64,000 bases of DNA from Pyricularia pennisetigena. Taxonomy: Eukaryota > Ascomycota > Sordariomycetes > Magnaporthales > Pyriculariaceae. Under the pieces are notes generated by a model. It did no database searches and was not told where the DNA came from. It worked only from the letters and a program-made list of their open reading frames with translations. The position numbers and the translations under genes are program-made. The stretch lies in NCBI RefSeq assembly GCF_004337985.1, contig NW_021940921.1:1610118-1674117 (forward strand), written 5' to 3'. Below are positions 22,236-32,257 of the stretch, piece by piece; position 1 is the first letter of the stretch; each line of letters opens with the position of its first letter.

Positions 22236-23573
22236 ATGCCCAGGCTGAAGGACCATCCACCTGCGAGCAGGAAATCACAAAGATTGATTACGAACCAGAC
22301 GGAGCAAACAGACCGCCCCATCGACGACCCGACCCGATCAGAAAGCGAAACAGACTCTCGCCCAGGCACCAAGTCCAGTGTCGAGGACGAAATCGAAGTT
22401 GCATCTTCTTCGCGGTCCCCGGAGCTCAACGTGAACGCACAAGAAAACAACCCCAGAATGATGGGCGACGCAAACGACCCAGCCAGCGAGATCGCTAGGC
22501 TAGAAGCGGAAATACTTAGGCTAAGAAACGCGTTGAGAAACGACACACCCAGTCCCAGGCCCTACCGAGAATTAAGGCACCGAGAGCCATCAGTGGAAAG
22601 TGCATTCGGCGGAACGAGTTTCAAAGCAAAAGGGATGGCCGCTTGGCCAGCCTTTACCGAGTTCCAAGGAACAGGCGGCATGAACCCTGCTTACAATGAC
22701 AAAGCAAAAGCCAGAGCCGATTCACCCCCAAAGTTCGCAGGAGACAAGACGCAATTTGATAGCTGGCTGATAAAGGTGGCCGACAAATTCGAAGAAGATG
22801 TCGCCATTTTTAGGACTGAGAAAAGTCGGATGCGTTACCTGATGAATTTGCTCGAGGACAAAGCCGAGAAAGCAATGATTACTCGTTACGTTTCAGTTAC
22901 ACGCCCCTTTTCATCAGCAGCCGAAATGATCCAAATCCTAGAATCCATGTACCACGACCCCAACCAGTCCATAGCTGCCAGAGAAGCCCTTAAGAAACAC
23001 GAGTTTGAGCTAGGCAAGGGCCAAGATATCCACGAGTTTATTGCCACGTTTAATTCACTAGCCCAGCAAGCAAAGGTTCGGGAAGAAGACTGGAAGCAAA
23101 CCTTGTGGGGATGTATACCCGCCGACCTCGATCACCGTCTGCTGCACGATAGTGAGAACATCGACATAGACTACGAGACGTTTTGCCAGTACGTTACCAA
23201 AGCCGTCTACAGCAACCAACTGGCACAAGAAAGGCGCAAAGACCGAGAGAGCACCGACAAGACCAGCACGAAGAACGAGACCCGGAGCAGGCAGAAAACA
23301 GCTTCGACGAAAGTCCGTTCGCGCTACAAGCCCAAAGATTATCAAGGGGATAGAACGGAACCAATCACGATGGCTAAGGCCGGTCGCTCACTGACTTATG
23401 AGGAGAAAAAGGCGCATTGGGATGCCAACACCTGTTTCATGTGCGGAAGGGGTGGCCATAATTCCAAAGATTGTCCCGAAAAAGAGAGAATAAGGGATGT
23501 CAAAGCAGTGAAGCCGAAGCAACAAACGAGTAGCTTAGATTCGGAAACCACAGACGAATCGGGAAAAGAGTGA
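22236..23573 (+). CDS. gag: Chromovirus Gag
   Basis: 445-aa ORF from the ATG at 22236. The N-terminal third is polar and rich in Asp, Arg, Ser and Pro. The middle resembles the Gag capsid region of Ty3-type elements: KFAGDKTQFDSWL about residues 166-178, LMEDKAEKA-like helices, and DIHEFIATFNSLAQQA. A CCHC knuckle CFMCGRGGHNSKDC sits near residues 400-413. It packages the element RNA into cytoplasmic particles. The stop TGA at 23571 directly follows a slippery heptamer, so a fraction of ribosomes should pass into pol. No disruption is visible. Confidence 0.9.
   Translation: MPRLKDHPPASRKSQRLITNQTEQTDRPIDDPTRSESETDSRPGTKSSVEDEIEVASSSRSPELNVNAQENNPRMMGDANDPASEIARLEAEILRLRNALRNDTPSPRPYRELRHREPSVESAFGGTSFKAKGMAAWPAFTEFQGTGGMNPAYNDKAKARADSPPKFAGDKTQFDSWLIKVADKFEEDVAIFRTEKSRMRYLMNLLEDKAEKAMITRYVSVTRPFSSAAEMIQILESMYHDPNQSIAAREALKKHEFELGKGQDIHEFIATFNSLAQQAKVREEDWKQTLWGCIPADLDHRLLHDSENIDIDYETFCQYVTKAVYSNQLAQERRKDRESTDKTSTKNETRSRQKTASTKVRSRYKPKDYQGDRTEPITMAKAGRSLTYEEKKAHWDANTCFMCGRGGHNSKDCPEKERIRDVKAVKPKQQTSSLDSETTDESGKE
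23561..23567 (+). other. Predicted -1 ribosomal frameshift site GGGAAAA
   Basis: In the Gag frame the bases read G GGA AAA, the canonical X XXY YYZ arrangement, followed by GAG and the stop TGA. A -1 slip here enters the pol frame exactly (next codons AGA GTG AGA CCG). Pol has no ATG at its start, which supports this route. No downstream stem-loop was checked by folding. Confidence 0.72.
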
Positions 23574-26500
23574 GACCGCCGCAAGCCTCCTCGGTGGTCC
23601 AGATGTCTACGATAGCTCAGATTGGTAGTAACCCACGACCTAAATCTTTCATCATTCGAACTCAGATACAGGTTAATGGCGTAGCACTATCAGTTAAAGC
23701 TCTTTGTGACACCGGAGCAGACATTTCTCTTTTGATCAGCCCAGCAATCGCTGAACAAGCCGCAGAACGGCTAGGAGCCCGGCTTCAAAGGTTAAAAACC
23801 CCGCTACTTTTGTCGGATTACCGCAAACAGGACGCAGGACGCATTACGCACAAACTAAAAGCGACCTTGGAAATCGATGGACGCCGGTTCAGCAACCAAA
23901 TGTTTTACGTGACGGAAAGTGGACATGATATGTTTATTGGGCAGGATTGGCTAGTTGAACAGGATGTTTGGATCCACCCGAAAACGCAAACGTTCGCATG
24001 GCCTGAAAGGACACCGTCGCTGGCAAAATTCTCGCCAGCCATTAGACTTCCGAACATGTTGGACAAGCCCGATCCGGTTGCACAAGCCGATGCAGAGCGG
24101 CGCGACCGAGCATTCGAACGGGAAACCAAAAGGGTGCAAATACTTGGACGACCGTGGCGCCAAACAACCTTTTTAGAACCCAGACCAACGACCCCGGTCG
24201 TCTTGGGTGAGGACCGAGACGTTGTAAACATAGCCGCCCTTCAACACAAACTGGACACCGACCCCCGACAAAAGCGATGGAAATCGTGCCCAATACCCAC
24301 GCAGCCCATCACGTTAGAAATTGGACCCGAAAAACCCGCCATCAGCCTATCTGCCGTCGGCCGTTCGTACCAATGGAAAACCAACAAGGGAGAACCAATC
24401 CCGTTCCCGGAAGATGAAGACCCCGACCATGTCGAACTGGTCCGAAGCAAACTGCCATCCCGACTCGCTCACCTGGAGGGATTCTTTTCGAAAGCAGCTT
24501 CCACCAACCTGCCTCCACATCGCCCAGGGCACGATGTAATTTTGGAGCTAGACAAGCCGAAAACAGGATCGCCTCCGACGTACAGGACACCTGTGGAATT
24601 CCTGCCGCTCGAAAAGGAAACAGTCGACGAGCTGCTGCGCATTGGGTTTATCGAACCCTGTATGCAGGCCGACCCAGCGCCTGTCCTGTTCGTACCTAAA
24701 CCACACTCCAAAGAACGCCGTTTTTGCACCGACTACCGATGGATCAACCAGTTTTTGAAAGATCGATTCGTACCAGCCCCGGATGTCAACGGAACTATTT
24801 TTAATTGTCGCAATGCAAAGAGGTTTACAAAAATCGACATTATTCGAGCTTTCAACCGGTTACGTATGGCGGTTGGCTCAGAGTACCTCACTGCTTTTCG
24901 CACCCGACAGGGCACCTTTCAATGGAAGGTGCTTCCCTTTGGGCTAAAGGTCGGCCCAGCTTGGTGGCAGTCATTTATCAACGCTCAGCTAAATGAACTT
25001 TTGGACTTGTTCGCCAGCGCATACGCCGACGATGTTTTGGTTTATTCCGACGGAAACGAAGAAGAACATTGGGACCAAGTAGAAGAGGTTATTTACCGAT
25101 TAAGCCGAGTCGACCTCCAGGGAGATATTAAAAAGTCTCGATTCAACGTTACCACGGTCGATTATCTTGGCATCGTTATGGACGCAGGTCTGGGCATCCG
25201 TATCGATCCAGACAAACTGCAGGCAATTAGCGATTGGAAGTTCGAAGACCTCACGTCCAAAACAGCCGTGCGTTCCTTTTTGGGATTGTGCAATTACATT
25301 CGAATGTTTTGCCACCATGCCAGCAGCGTCGCTGAGCCGTTGAACCGACTGTTGAAGAAAGACGCCAAATTCGCTATGGGCCCCGAACAGAGGCGAGCAT
25401 TTGAGGAAATGAAACGTTTAGCCTGCGATGCACCGGTTATGGCATTTTTCACCCCAGGCCGACCGACCAAGGTAGAAACCGACGCCTCACGCAACGCGAC
25501 CGGCGGAGCAATCTGGCAACAGCAACCGGGTGGAGAATGGAAGCCTGTGGGATATTTCTCAAAAACGATGACCCCAGCAGAACGCGCATACCCGATCCAA
25601 GACCGAGAGCTGCTGGCAGTGGTTCAAACGCTGAAACATTACGAACCAGAATTGTTGGGGACAAGCTTTTTCGTGGTTACAGACCACCAAGCTTTAGTTT
25701 ACTATTCCACAAAACGACTCCTTTCGACTCGACAGGTGCGTTGGGCAGATTTCCTGGCCAACTTCAACATTACGTTTCAGTACCGCCGCGGCAAAGACAA
25801 TATAGCCGCCGATGCCCTGTCCCGCAAGACGGCAGACCTTCCAACAGTTAAAGCTCGGGAAAAAGAAGAACGAACAATGACTTTAATCCCACCTGAGAAG
25901 ATCACACCTACGGTGGCCGCCGTCAGCACTGCCGACCCAAACGCCCACGTGGTGAGCGGCGCAGATTTGGTAGACCTAATACGACAAGAGAACGAAAAGC
26001 AAAAGCTAGGCCAACACCAAGGAAAGCTAGTCGTCCCGGAAACGACTTTAGACGGACAGATTTTTTTGAGGACCGCTCTGATCCGTGAAGCTCACGAGCC
26101 CAAAATATTCGCCCACGCAGGACAGAACAAGACGATACAAATGATCAAAAGACGGTATTTTTGGGAGGGCATGAGTCAAACCATTCGGAAATACATCAAA
26201 AACTGTCACGACTGCGAGCGAAATAAAGGCAGACACGACAAGACCCCGGGCCTATTGCATCCGCTACCGATACCGAATTACGTTTGGGAACATGTAGCAG
26301 TTGACGGAAAGGACATGCCCAAAGACAAGTTCGGATACGACTACGTGTGGGTGTTCGTTTGCAAGTTCAGTCGCCTGATAGCCACCATCCCAGGACAGAA
26401 GACCGACACAGCAGAAATCCTGGCCTCCCGATATTACCGATACCTATACCGTTTCCTAGGACTACCTTTCGTTTGGATTAGCGACAACGCCGGGCCGTTC

Positions 26501-27487
26501 ATCTCCGAATTCATGGCGACGATAAATGAACTCACAGGTACTAAACACCGACACGGCAGCGCCCTGCACCCTCAAACACAAGGTGCCGTAGAGATAACCA
26601 ACCAGGAACTGGACCAAAAGCTGCGGTTCTATATCGACAAATACCAGACCAGTTGGAGCGTACATTTGCCTGCTTTGGATTTTGCCCACAACGCCGCGTG
26701 GCATTCCAGCCTTGGTATGTGCCCGTTAAAGGTAGTGCTCGGGACCGAACCCCGAAACCCGCTGTCCACCGACCTGCCAACCACGACCGTTGATTCAGAC
26801 CAGAAACGAAAAGCGCTGCAGATCGTCCGCCAGACTAAAGAAGTCCAAGAGTTGGCTCGCCAAAACGCGCTAAAAACGCAGGCGAGGCAGGAAGAACAAG
26901 CCAACAAAAAGCGGCGACCAGTAGATTTTGGGGTTAACGACTATGTTTTCGTCAAGAAAAAAGGGTTTCCGACGACCGCACCGACGACCAGACTGGATTC
27001 ACAGTGGACCGGACCATGGCAGATTCTAGAAGAACGAGGATATAGCTATATTCTGGACGTACCTGAATCGTTTAAAGGAAAAAACTTGTTCCACGCAGAC
27101 CGCCTCCGCAAAGCCGCAATGGACCCATTACCACAACAGAAAAGAGAGCCGCCTCCGCCAGAAGAGATCAACGGAGAACCGGAGTTTGTGGTCGATAAAG
27201 TTCTGGCGTCCCGATTATTTGGCCGGAGTAAGACATTGCAATACCAGGTCGCATGGCAAGGATGTGATCCAGACGACACGTGGTACCCGGCTGAAAATTT
27301 CAAGAATTCAGCGACAGCCCTTGACGACTTCCACAAGAAGTACAAAGATGCCGCAGGACCGCCGAAGCGATTGGCAATCTGGATAAAAGCCGCTGCCGAG
27401 GATAAGTTGGACGAACCGAATCAGGAGGATAACGTGGCAGAGCATGGAGAGTTAAACGGTAAAAGGAAAAAGCGACGACATGGTTAA
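23570..27487 (+). CDS. pol: Chromovirus Pol (protease, RT, RNase H, integrase, chromodomain)
   Basis: About 1305 codons, overlapping the gag stop in the -1 frame. Aspartic protease CDTGADIS near residues 46-53. Reverse transcriptase with FCTDYRWIN, KIDIIRAFNRL, LPFGLKVGPAWWQ and the catalytic YADD near 485. RNase H begins VETDASRNATGGAIW. The integrase zinc-binding region ends CHDCERNKGRHDK; the catalytic D, D and E lie in VAVDGKD (about 912), WISDNAGPF (about 971) and QGAVEITN (about 1007), and the last two are separated by 35 residues. A GPY/F-type module (WTGPWQILEERGYSY) follows. The chromodomain, about 1204-1258, has FVVDKVLASR, YQVAWQGCDPDDTWYP and LDDFHKKY, and is expected to direct insertion to methylated histone H3. 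Full-length and uninterrupted. Confidence 0.95.
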   Translation: MRPPQASSVVQMSTIAQIGSNPRPKSFIIRTQIQVNGVALSVKALCDTGADISLLISPAIAEQAAERLGARLQRLKTPLLLSDYRKQDAGRITHKLKATLEIDGRRFSNQMFYVTESGHDMFIGQDWLVEQDVWIHPKTQTFAWPERTPSLAKFSPAIRLPNMLDKPDPVAQADAERRDRAFERETKRVQILGRPWRQTTFLEPRPTTPVVLGEDRDVVNIAALQHKLDTDPRQKRWKSCPIPTQPITLEIGPEKPAISLSAVGRSYQWKTNKGEPIPFPEDEDPDHVELVRSKLPSRLAHLEGFFSKAASTNLPPHRPGHDVILELDKPKTGSPPTYRTPVEFLPLEKETVDELLRIGFIEPCMQADPAPVLFVPKPHSKERRFCTDYRWINQFLKDRFVPAPDVNGTIFNCRNAKRFTKIDIIRAFNRLRMAVGSEYLTAFRTRQGTFQWKVLPFGLKVGPAWWQSFINAQLNELLDLFASAYADDVLVYSDGNEEEHWDQVEEVIYRLSRVDLQGDIKKSRFNVTTVDYLGIVMDAGLGIRIDPDKLQAISDWKFEDLTSKTAVRSFLGLCNYIRMFCHHASSVAEPLNRLLKKDAKFAMGPEQRRAFEEMKRLACDAPVMAFFTPGRPTKVETDASRNATGGAIWQQQPGGEWKPVGYFSKTMTPAERAYPIQDRELLAVVQTLKHYEPELLGTSFFVVTDHQALVYYSTKRLLSTRQVRWADFLANFNITFQYRRGKDNIAADALSRKTADLPTVKAREKEERTMTLIPPEKITPTVAAVSTADPNAHVVSGADLVDLIRQENEKQKLGQHQGKLVVPETTLDGQIFLRTALIREAHEPKIFAHAGQNKTIQMIKRRYFWEGMSQTIRKYIKNCHDCERNKGRHDKTPGLLHPLPIPNYVWEHVAVDGKDMPKDKFGYDYVWVFVCKFSRLIATIPGQKTDTAEILASRYYRYLYRFLGLPFVWISDNAGPFISEFMATINELTGTKHRHGSALHPQTQGAVEITNQELDQKLRFYIDKYQTSWSVHLPALDFAHNAAWHSSLGMCPLKVVLGTEPRNPLSTDLPTTTVDSDQKRKALQIVRQTKEVQELARQNALKTQARQEEQANKKRRPVDFGVNDYVFVKKKGFPTTAPTTRLDSQWTGPWQILEERGYSYILDVPESFKGKNLFHADRLRKAAMDPLPQQKREPPPPEEINGEPEFVVDKVLASRLFGRSKTLQYQVAWQGCDPDDTWYPAENFKNSATALDDFHKKYKDAAGPPKRLAIWIKAAAEDKLDEPNQEDNVAEHGELNGKRKKRRHG

Positions 27488-27533
27488 CTTGACAAGAGCC
27501 TCGCATGATCTCCTGCGTCGACATACGAGGTTT

Positions 27534-27542
27534 GGAAGGGGG
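27534..27542 (+). other. Polypurine tract
   Basis: GGAAGGGGG ends three bases before the 3' LTR, the expected place for the plus-strand primer. The same tract borders the LTR of the reverse-strand copy near 63708. Confidence 0.7.
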
Positions 27543-27545
27543 TAG

Positions 27546-27738
27546 TGTGACATTTGGACCATGAGATCACCAGACCCTAACCCTGACCCTGGACCAACGA
27601 CCCACCAGGGTGATACCTTTATCGACGTCGCGTCAAGCTCAGAACTTTGTTTGTTTCCTTTCCTCTCCTCAGAGTAGAATCTTCGTCGATAGGCGCCAAT
27701 AGACTAGCTTCCGTGCTATGCTTACCCTGGCCGTGACA
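27546..27738 (+). repeat. Chromovirus 3' LTR
   Basis: 193 bp, TGTGACATTTGG...GGCCGTGACA. By eye identical to the reverse complement of 63515-63707, and different from the element's own 5' LTR at 11 positions. Confidence 0.92.
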
Positions 27739-27833
27739 GGGCCTACGCGTCCGCCAGCGATGGAGAGTATTCCAGCAGCGTTGACAACGACGATGAGGGG
27801 GCTCGGCTTGAGCCACCGGATCTGGATATGTAG
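27739..27833 (+). pseudogene. Short open C-terminal tail of an unknown gene
   Basis: Immediately right of the LTR an open frame of 30 codons ends TAG at 27831-27833, with an acidic Ser-rich sequence (SDGEYSSSVDNDDEG). It could be the end of a gene cut by the retrotransposon, but no matching 5' part is seen left of the element. Weak. Confidence 0.2.
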
Positions 27834-28537
27834 ACAGACCCGCTGGTGGAAGCTGAATCTGGCTCTGGCTACGGCCCATAGTAATGGTGGATAGGCGCAG
27901 AGAAAAGGCCTGCCAAGGGTCTTGGCTTGCTTGGACAAATGCTAGAATCAGCCATGGGATGCGGGCCAAGATTGCTGGTGGGTGGGTCTGCCCTAGAGCC
28001 AGTTCCAGCCTTCCATCGAATGCTGCTATCTGTAAAAGCCAATTTTGATTCAATCCAATTCTGGCCATCTGCAAAAGCCAATTCTGACTTAGTTCATCCA
28101 ACTTTGGCCATCTGCCACTTTTGCAATCTGCCATAGCGAGTTCTCACGTCCAATATCGGAGGATCGAGTACGTGGTGGTCATAGTGCACTACACAATATG
28201 GCACAATCACGCTCTGGATGAAGCTTCAAGCTCTGGATGAAGCTTCAAGTCCAAGCTGCAGCCTTGATGGACACAAGGACGGTGTTCTGACTTGGTGATC
28301 CAAGCTCCTTCCACGCGGATAGCTATCCCTAGCTCACTGAACTTATAGTCTGTACACTTGGCAATCATATTACGCTCGGTTCGCTTTCAAGGCTGCGCGA
28401 TTGTTTATGATGTACGCATCGGTTGTGGCGGCTAATTATATACACAAGATCTACTCCCACACTACTACTACTGATGTCCGGGGAATCCCTCCAACAATGC
28501 ATCCCTGGCTCTTTCCCTAACTAAAACAACCAAACCA
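27834..28537. other. Gene-free stretch with short repeats
   Basis: Around 28025-28130 the word AATTCTGGCCATCTGCAAAAG and variants recur two to three times. At about 28213-28250 GCTCTGGATGAAGCTTCAA is repeated twice in tandem. I see no gene. Confidence 0.45.
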
Positions 28538-29239
28538 TCAGATGCTTGTTGTGTCTCGGAACAGAGATGAGCCTGACAAAAAACCTAGCTCAGTAGCACC
28601 CTGATCCTGTGCAACCTCCACATCATGTATTTCAAAGCTTTCCGTCAGTTCTGTGAGGCCCTGCTTCATTTTCTCCTGCATTTGCTTGAACGTCTCTTGA
28701 TTTTGCTCCAACCTCTCCTGGCTTTGCTCTACCTTTCGAACGGTATCTAAAACGCCTTGCAGTTGATTGGTAAGACCTCCAATCCTGGATTTGTCAGCAT
28801 ACCTTTCCTAAGGTTTACCTGGTCTTCCGATGGTAAAACGCGGCGCTTACATGGTTCTGACTTCGTTGATGTCACTCATCATTGCCTTGATTTCCTGGCC
28901 TTGAATCCCTTGAGGGACCTGCGCCGTACTGTGATTTGTTAGTTTTTGCTGCCCGCCGGAAGTGAATGGGACTGCTCCCTCCTGCGATTCGCCTGCCTGA
29001 ACAGGGTTGAACATCTTTTGGCCACTCACCTTGCTGAAGTTGCCGCTGCGGGAGCCACATAGCTAATGCCCTTGGTTTCAGCGCTATAATCGGTTTTGAT
29101 ACGATATGGCAACGTACCGACGTCTGACCACCCTCTGAGGAGGATTTTGGACCCCAGCGCCCGACGCAGGATAGTTAGAGTGACTCTGGTGATATGACGG
29201 AAACATTGCTGTGATCGATGGGTGGCTTTGGTCGGTCAT
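28538..29239 (-). CDS. Small coiled-coil protein, three exons
   Basis: Exons 29239-29118, 29033-28851, 28784-28538, with introns of 84 and 66 nt (donors GTACGT and GTAAGC, acceptors TTCAG and CCAG). Coding length 552 nt, 183 aa, in phase throughout, ending TGA at 28538-28540. The N-terminus is His/Ser/Pro-rich with a basic VVRRRK patch; the middle is Gln/Gly-rich; the C-terminal third is a strong coiled coil with heptads (VRKVEQSQERLEQNQE, QMQEKMKQGLTELTES). I do not recognise the family. The frame is open upstream of the ATG, so a further 5' exon is possible. Perhaps an adaptor or DNA-associated protein; no function is claimed. Confidence 0.6.
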
Positions 29240-30087
29240 CTCGGTACGTGCCCAACAAAATCTGCAGGACGGAAGCCCAATTCCTATTATACCGTACGTA
29301 TCAATTCCAACAAAAGGCAAGATAGGAGTCTGTCGACCTCCGCATCAAACAGACTGCTTGATCCAGAAGCCGCTGTTGGAAAGACAGGATCGAAGCCTGG
29401 CCCAACCCGACGACGACAGGCTCATGGATTGATGCAGCCAAGAGTAGCACCATGGGAAGGCTTGACCTACTGCGTTACATCGCCAAGTCGTGACTCACAA
29501 CCAGCGTCAATCCAAGCAAGCCAAGACCGTGCTACAGAGATGACGATGCAACGGCAGCCAGGGTCGGGACCAGGGGACAAGTGGGGGCCGTCCCCATGCG
29601 TGCAACCGGAAGCCGATGCGGGTGGAGTGCCAAGCAAGGATGCGTCTCTCGCAATTGCTTGGCATCCCTCCACCATGGAGCGCTGCTGCCAAGAGGGTCA
29701 CCATCCCTACTTTTAAAGCTTGGCATATGCAGGCCCCGGCTTAGTCTGCCAGGCTCCCATGGCCAAGTGTGGGTGACCAAGTGTGGATGGCCAGGGCAGC
29801 CTGAGAAACGCTAGATATAGCTGTAGAAATCCATTACCGAGCTCTCCGCAAGCATCTAGATACACCCCCCATGGACCCATCCCGAAGCAAGGATAGCAAG
29901 CATGGTGCATCCAGAATTGGCCTTGTCGGCAAAAGAGGCCTTTTGCTCGCCCTTTGTGAACCACGAAAGACAGAAGCACGAAACGAAGGGATTATAATAA
30001 CAAAGTGTGCAGCCATGGCAAGAAGACTTGCCATGAAATTTCAAATCGGCTTCAAGTCACCTGTTCTGCCCGACTTTTTGTATCGAA
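29240..30087. other. Stretch without a supportable gene
   Basis: Long overlapping open frames on both strands (for example plus 29222-29716) look like compositional artefacts of a GC-richer patch. No family resemblance. Confidence 0.35.
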
Positions 30088-30811
30088 ATGACTCGTCTCA
30101 CGGACCCGGAGAAAAGCGACAGGCAGCAAAAGGAGCTGGTGCGGAAGCGCGGCGGGAGTCTCATGAGGAAGGCCGAGCAACTGGGGAGGCTTGGCGAGAT
30201 CTTTGTATTTACCGTTTTCTATGATCCACTCTATGGCTACGACGGCATTGTCAACATCCCCGAGGGCTTTGAAGAACCAAACATAAAAAAAATGGTATGT
30301 GCTTAAGACCACAAGCGTATACAAACGCTTCGCAAACACCGACTAAGAACTGCGATAGTACGAAATGCTGCGCGACGGTTACAGACCTCCCCGAAGAACA
30401 AGACGGCGCTGTCCACATTCGTCGTCACAGCGGCCGAAAGAGCCCCAAAAACAGCCCCAAGAGACTACGCTGGATGAGATCACAGTCGAGCCAAGTAACG
30501 GAAACTGCTTGCAACAGGACGACAGCGACTCCTCAACAGGGGAAGCTGGCAACCAGGAGACCAATAAGCCACAGGCATACTCGAACGGAACATCTGAGAT
30601 TGATGCTCCCCATGAGGTGGATGACGATTTCGAAACCCTCTTTGGGCAGATGGATACTTGCAATGACTTGAAAAAAGAAAATTTTCAGCTAGTAAGGAAG
30701 CAGTCATCCACAGTGGTGAAGAGGATAGTAGGGATCCGCTCGAAAGATGGAAGATTCATTCCGAAAAGAGTTTTCAAGGTAAGAATACCTCGGGTGCGCA
30801 ATGGCAGGTAG
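30088..30811 (+). CDS. MADS-box-like (SRF-type) DNA-binding protein
   Basis: Exon 1 30088-30294 and exon 2 30359-30811, with a 64-nt intron (GTATGT donor, GACTAAG branch, GATAG acceptor); 219 aa in phase. Near the N-terminus KELVRKRGGSLMRKAEQLGR and IFVFTVFYDP match the pattern of a MADS box: basic helix with KR..SLM.KA.EL, then a hydrophobic beta strand. It is shorter and more diverged than Mcm1/Rlm1 type MADS boxes, like the small MADS-like proteins that are expanded in some fungal accessory genomes. The remainder is acidic and Ser/Gln-rich, with a basic end (GIRSKDGRFIPKRVFK). An alternative third exon is possible: donor at 30779, acceptor at 30870, ending TAG at 30934-30936. Likely nuclear. 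Confidence 0.6.
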
Positions 30812-30895
30812 ATCTAAGGTCATAGAATTACACTACCGTCCACTGTATATCGTGCTTGAAACATTGGCAGTTCTCGCTAAAGCAGGATCAGAAAT

Positions 30896-32057
30896 TCATA
30901 ATAGGCCACGTGACAATGGGTACAAGTCACACATAGGCTGTAGTTGAATCGTCCCCTCACCAAAACCTGTTCCAAACCAAGAACCCCTAATCTCACTTGC
31001 AGTGCCCTTGATTCCTTCCGTATCCCCCTTATCAAGGATAATTCCAAAATATAGCCGAATAGCCTCGATACGTTCCGCTTCGGTGCGGAACTCAAGGCCC
31101 AGTTTCAAATCCCCTTCCCTCCGCCATTTCAACCTATTCTGATAGAGCACAATAGAGCCGTCCAGCTCGCCATCCATAACATCCTTCATATTCGTTCTCC
31201 CAGGTGCAGTTAGGGGCTCATTTGATGTTGTGAATCACTGAAGCAACAGTTCACGTGATGTGAAACATGTGCGGCTCATGCCATGCCTGTTTAGGATCTC
31301 GATATCCTCGGGCAGGAACTCAAAGTCCAAGCTGAAACAGCACATTGGCTGCCACTCCTCATCAGGGCCACGTCGGAACTGATATACCCATAGCCGCCTA
31401 GTTTGATCGACCTGCTGTACAATCGACTGTTTCACTACTCGCATCTCTGGTCGAGGTCCAATGTGCTGTAGACCGTTCGGTTCAATGCCTCCCGTTCCCT
31501 CGAGCAATGGTACGGGCTGGGGTGGACCGTATCCACCAAAGCCCACATCGAGCAATTGGTGTACGCCACCGATCTTGACAATATTGACGCAATGCACAAG
31601 TCCGCCGAATCTACCGTTGCAGGGCTCAAAGACTCGCGAACCTGCCAGAATGACGTCGAACCCCAGCGACAGGAGGACCGTGTTGAGCAATTGGTTCGTC
31701 TCAAAGCACCAACCACCGCGGCGGTGGCGGACAATCTTCTCAAAAAGACGCGTCGGCGAAACACAGAGCCCCCATGTGCCAGGAGTAATGAGCCCGAAGA
31801 TTCTCATAAGGCACGCTGACAAGATGATGCTTCTTGAGTAGGGTAAGGTATGCTAGTTGTTGAACAGAGGTAAGGTTGCTGACGGAGAAGATTCGCTGTG
31901 TAGGAGAAAGGTGTATTCGATTGAAATACTGAGCTATCTCGAAGTGGGCGTATCTTGATCGCTTGCATTGCTGAGCTTGAGCTGTGCTGCTGAAGCGACT
32001 CGATAACAGTTGGCGCGACAGGCTTCGGAAGGAGACTGACGTTTTAGGAATGATCAT
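30896..32057 (-). pseudogene. Arylamine N-acetyltransferase, frameshifted
   Basis: ATG at 32057. The N-terminus is basic and Ser-rich, possibly a targeting peptide. The NAT fold follows: SVPYENLRAHYSWH, then the catalytic Cys in RGGWCFETN, the His in GLVHCVNIV and the Asp in LLDVGFGG. The C-terminal part has GSIVLYQNRLKWRREGD and RIEAIRLYFGI, as in fungal NATs. A surplus base in a G5 run near 31771-31775 shifts frame, and a TGA at about 31235 interrupts the C-terminal domain before the end at 30896. The family transfers acetyl or malonyl groups to arylamines; in Fusarium a malonyl-transferring NAT detoxifies benzoxazolinone products. All three catalytic residues remain, so decay may be recent or the shift a sequencing error. 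Confidence 0.8.
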
Positions 32058-32100
32058 GAGTGTAGCTAGCTAGCCCGCAGAGTAGGGCAAAAAAATACTG

Positions 32101-32257
32101 TAGCTACCAAAAAAGAGTATCGGGTTGTCCTAGTTCAGTCTATTTTTATTGAAGGAATGTCCAAAACACGCTGTTCAATTCCACGAATAAGCAGCAGATT
32201 GGGAGGCCGCACACACGCTTTCCCAGAGTCAGTCCGCATCTTGCTTATTATTGGAGA
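32101..32257 (-). promoter_or_regulatory. Upstream block shared with the MFS transporter gene
   Basis: Starts 44 bp upstream of the N-acetyltransferase ATG and aligns with 17947-18114, which starts 44 bp upstream of the MFS ATG. The three conserved cores occur in the same order: TAGCTACCAAA; TCCAAAACA...CTGTTCAAT...AGCAGCAGAT; CCGCATCTTGCTTATT. No terminal inverted repeats or target duplication are evident around either copy. Confidence 0.7.

Larger units (their letters stand above)
21872..27738 (+). mobile_element. Chromodomain Ty3/gypsy (chromovirus) retrotransposon, coding-intact
   Basis: 193-bp LTRs (21872-22064 and 27546-27738) bound a gag ORF and a pol ORF with domain order protease, reverse transcriptase, RNase H, integrase, chromodomain. 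Neither ORF contains a premature stop. The LTRs start TGTGACATTT and end GGCCGTGACA. By my count they differ at 11 of 193 positions. The 5-bp flanks (GCTTC left, GGGCC right) do not match. The 3' LTR looks identical to the LTR at 63515-63707. The integrase chromodomain and the self-complementary primer site place it near the Tf1/sushi-like chromoviruses. Confidence 0.93.

Noticed and set aside
27739..27743. GGGCC as the right target duplication of the chromovirus
   Set aside because: The left flank is GCTTC, so there is no duplication.
29222..29716. 164-codon open frame on the plus strand
   Set aside because: Overlaps the start of the minus-strand coiled-coil gene and matches no family; opposing frames of similar length are also open.
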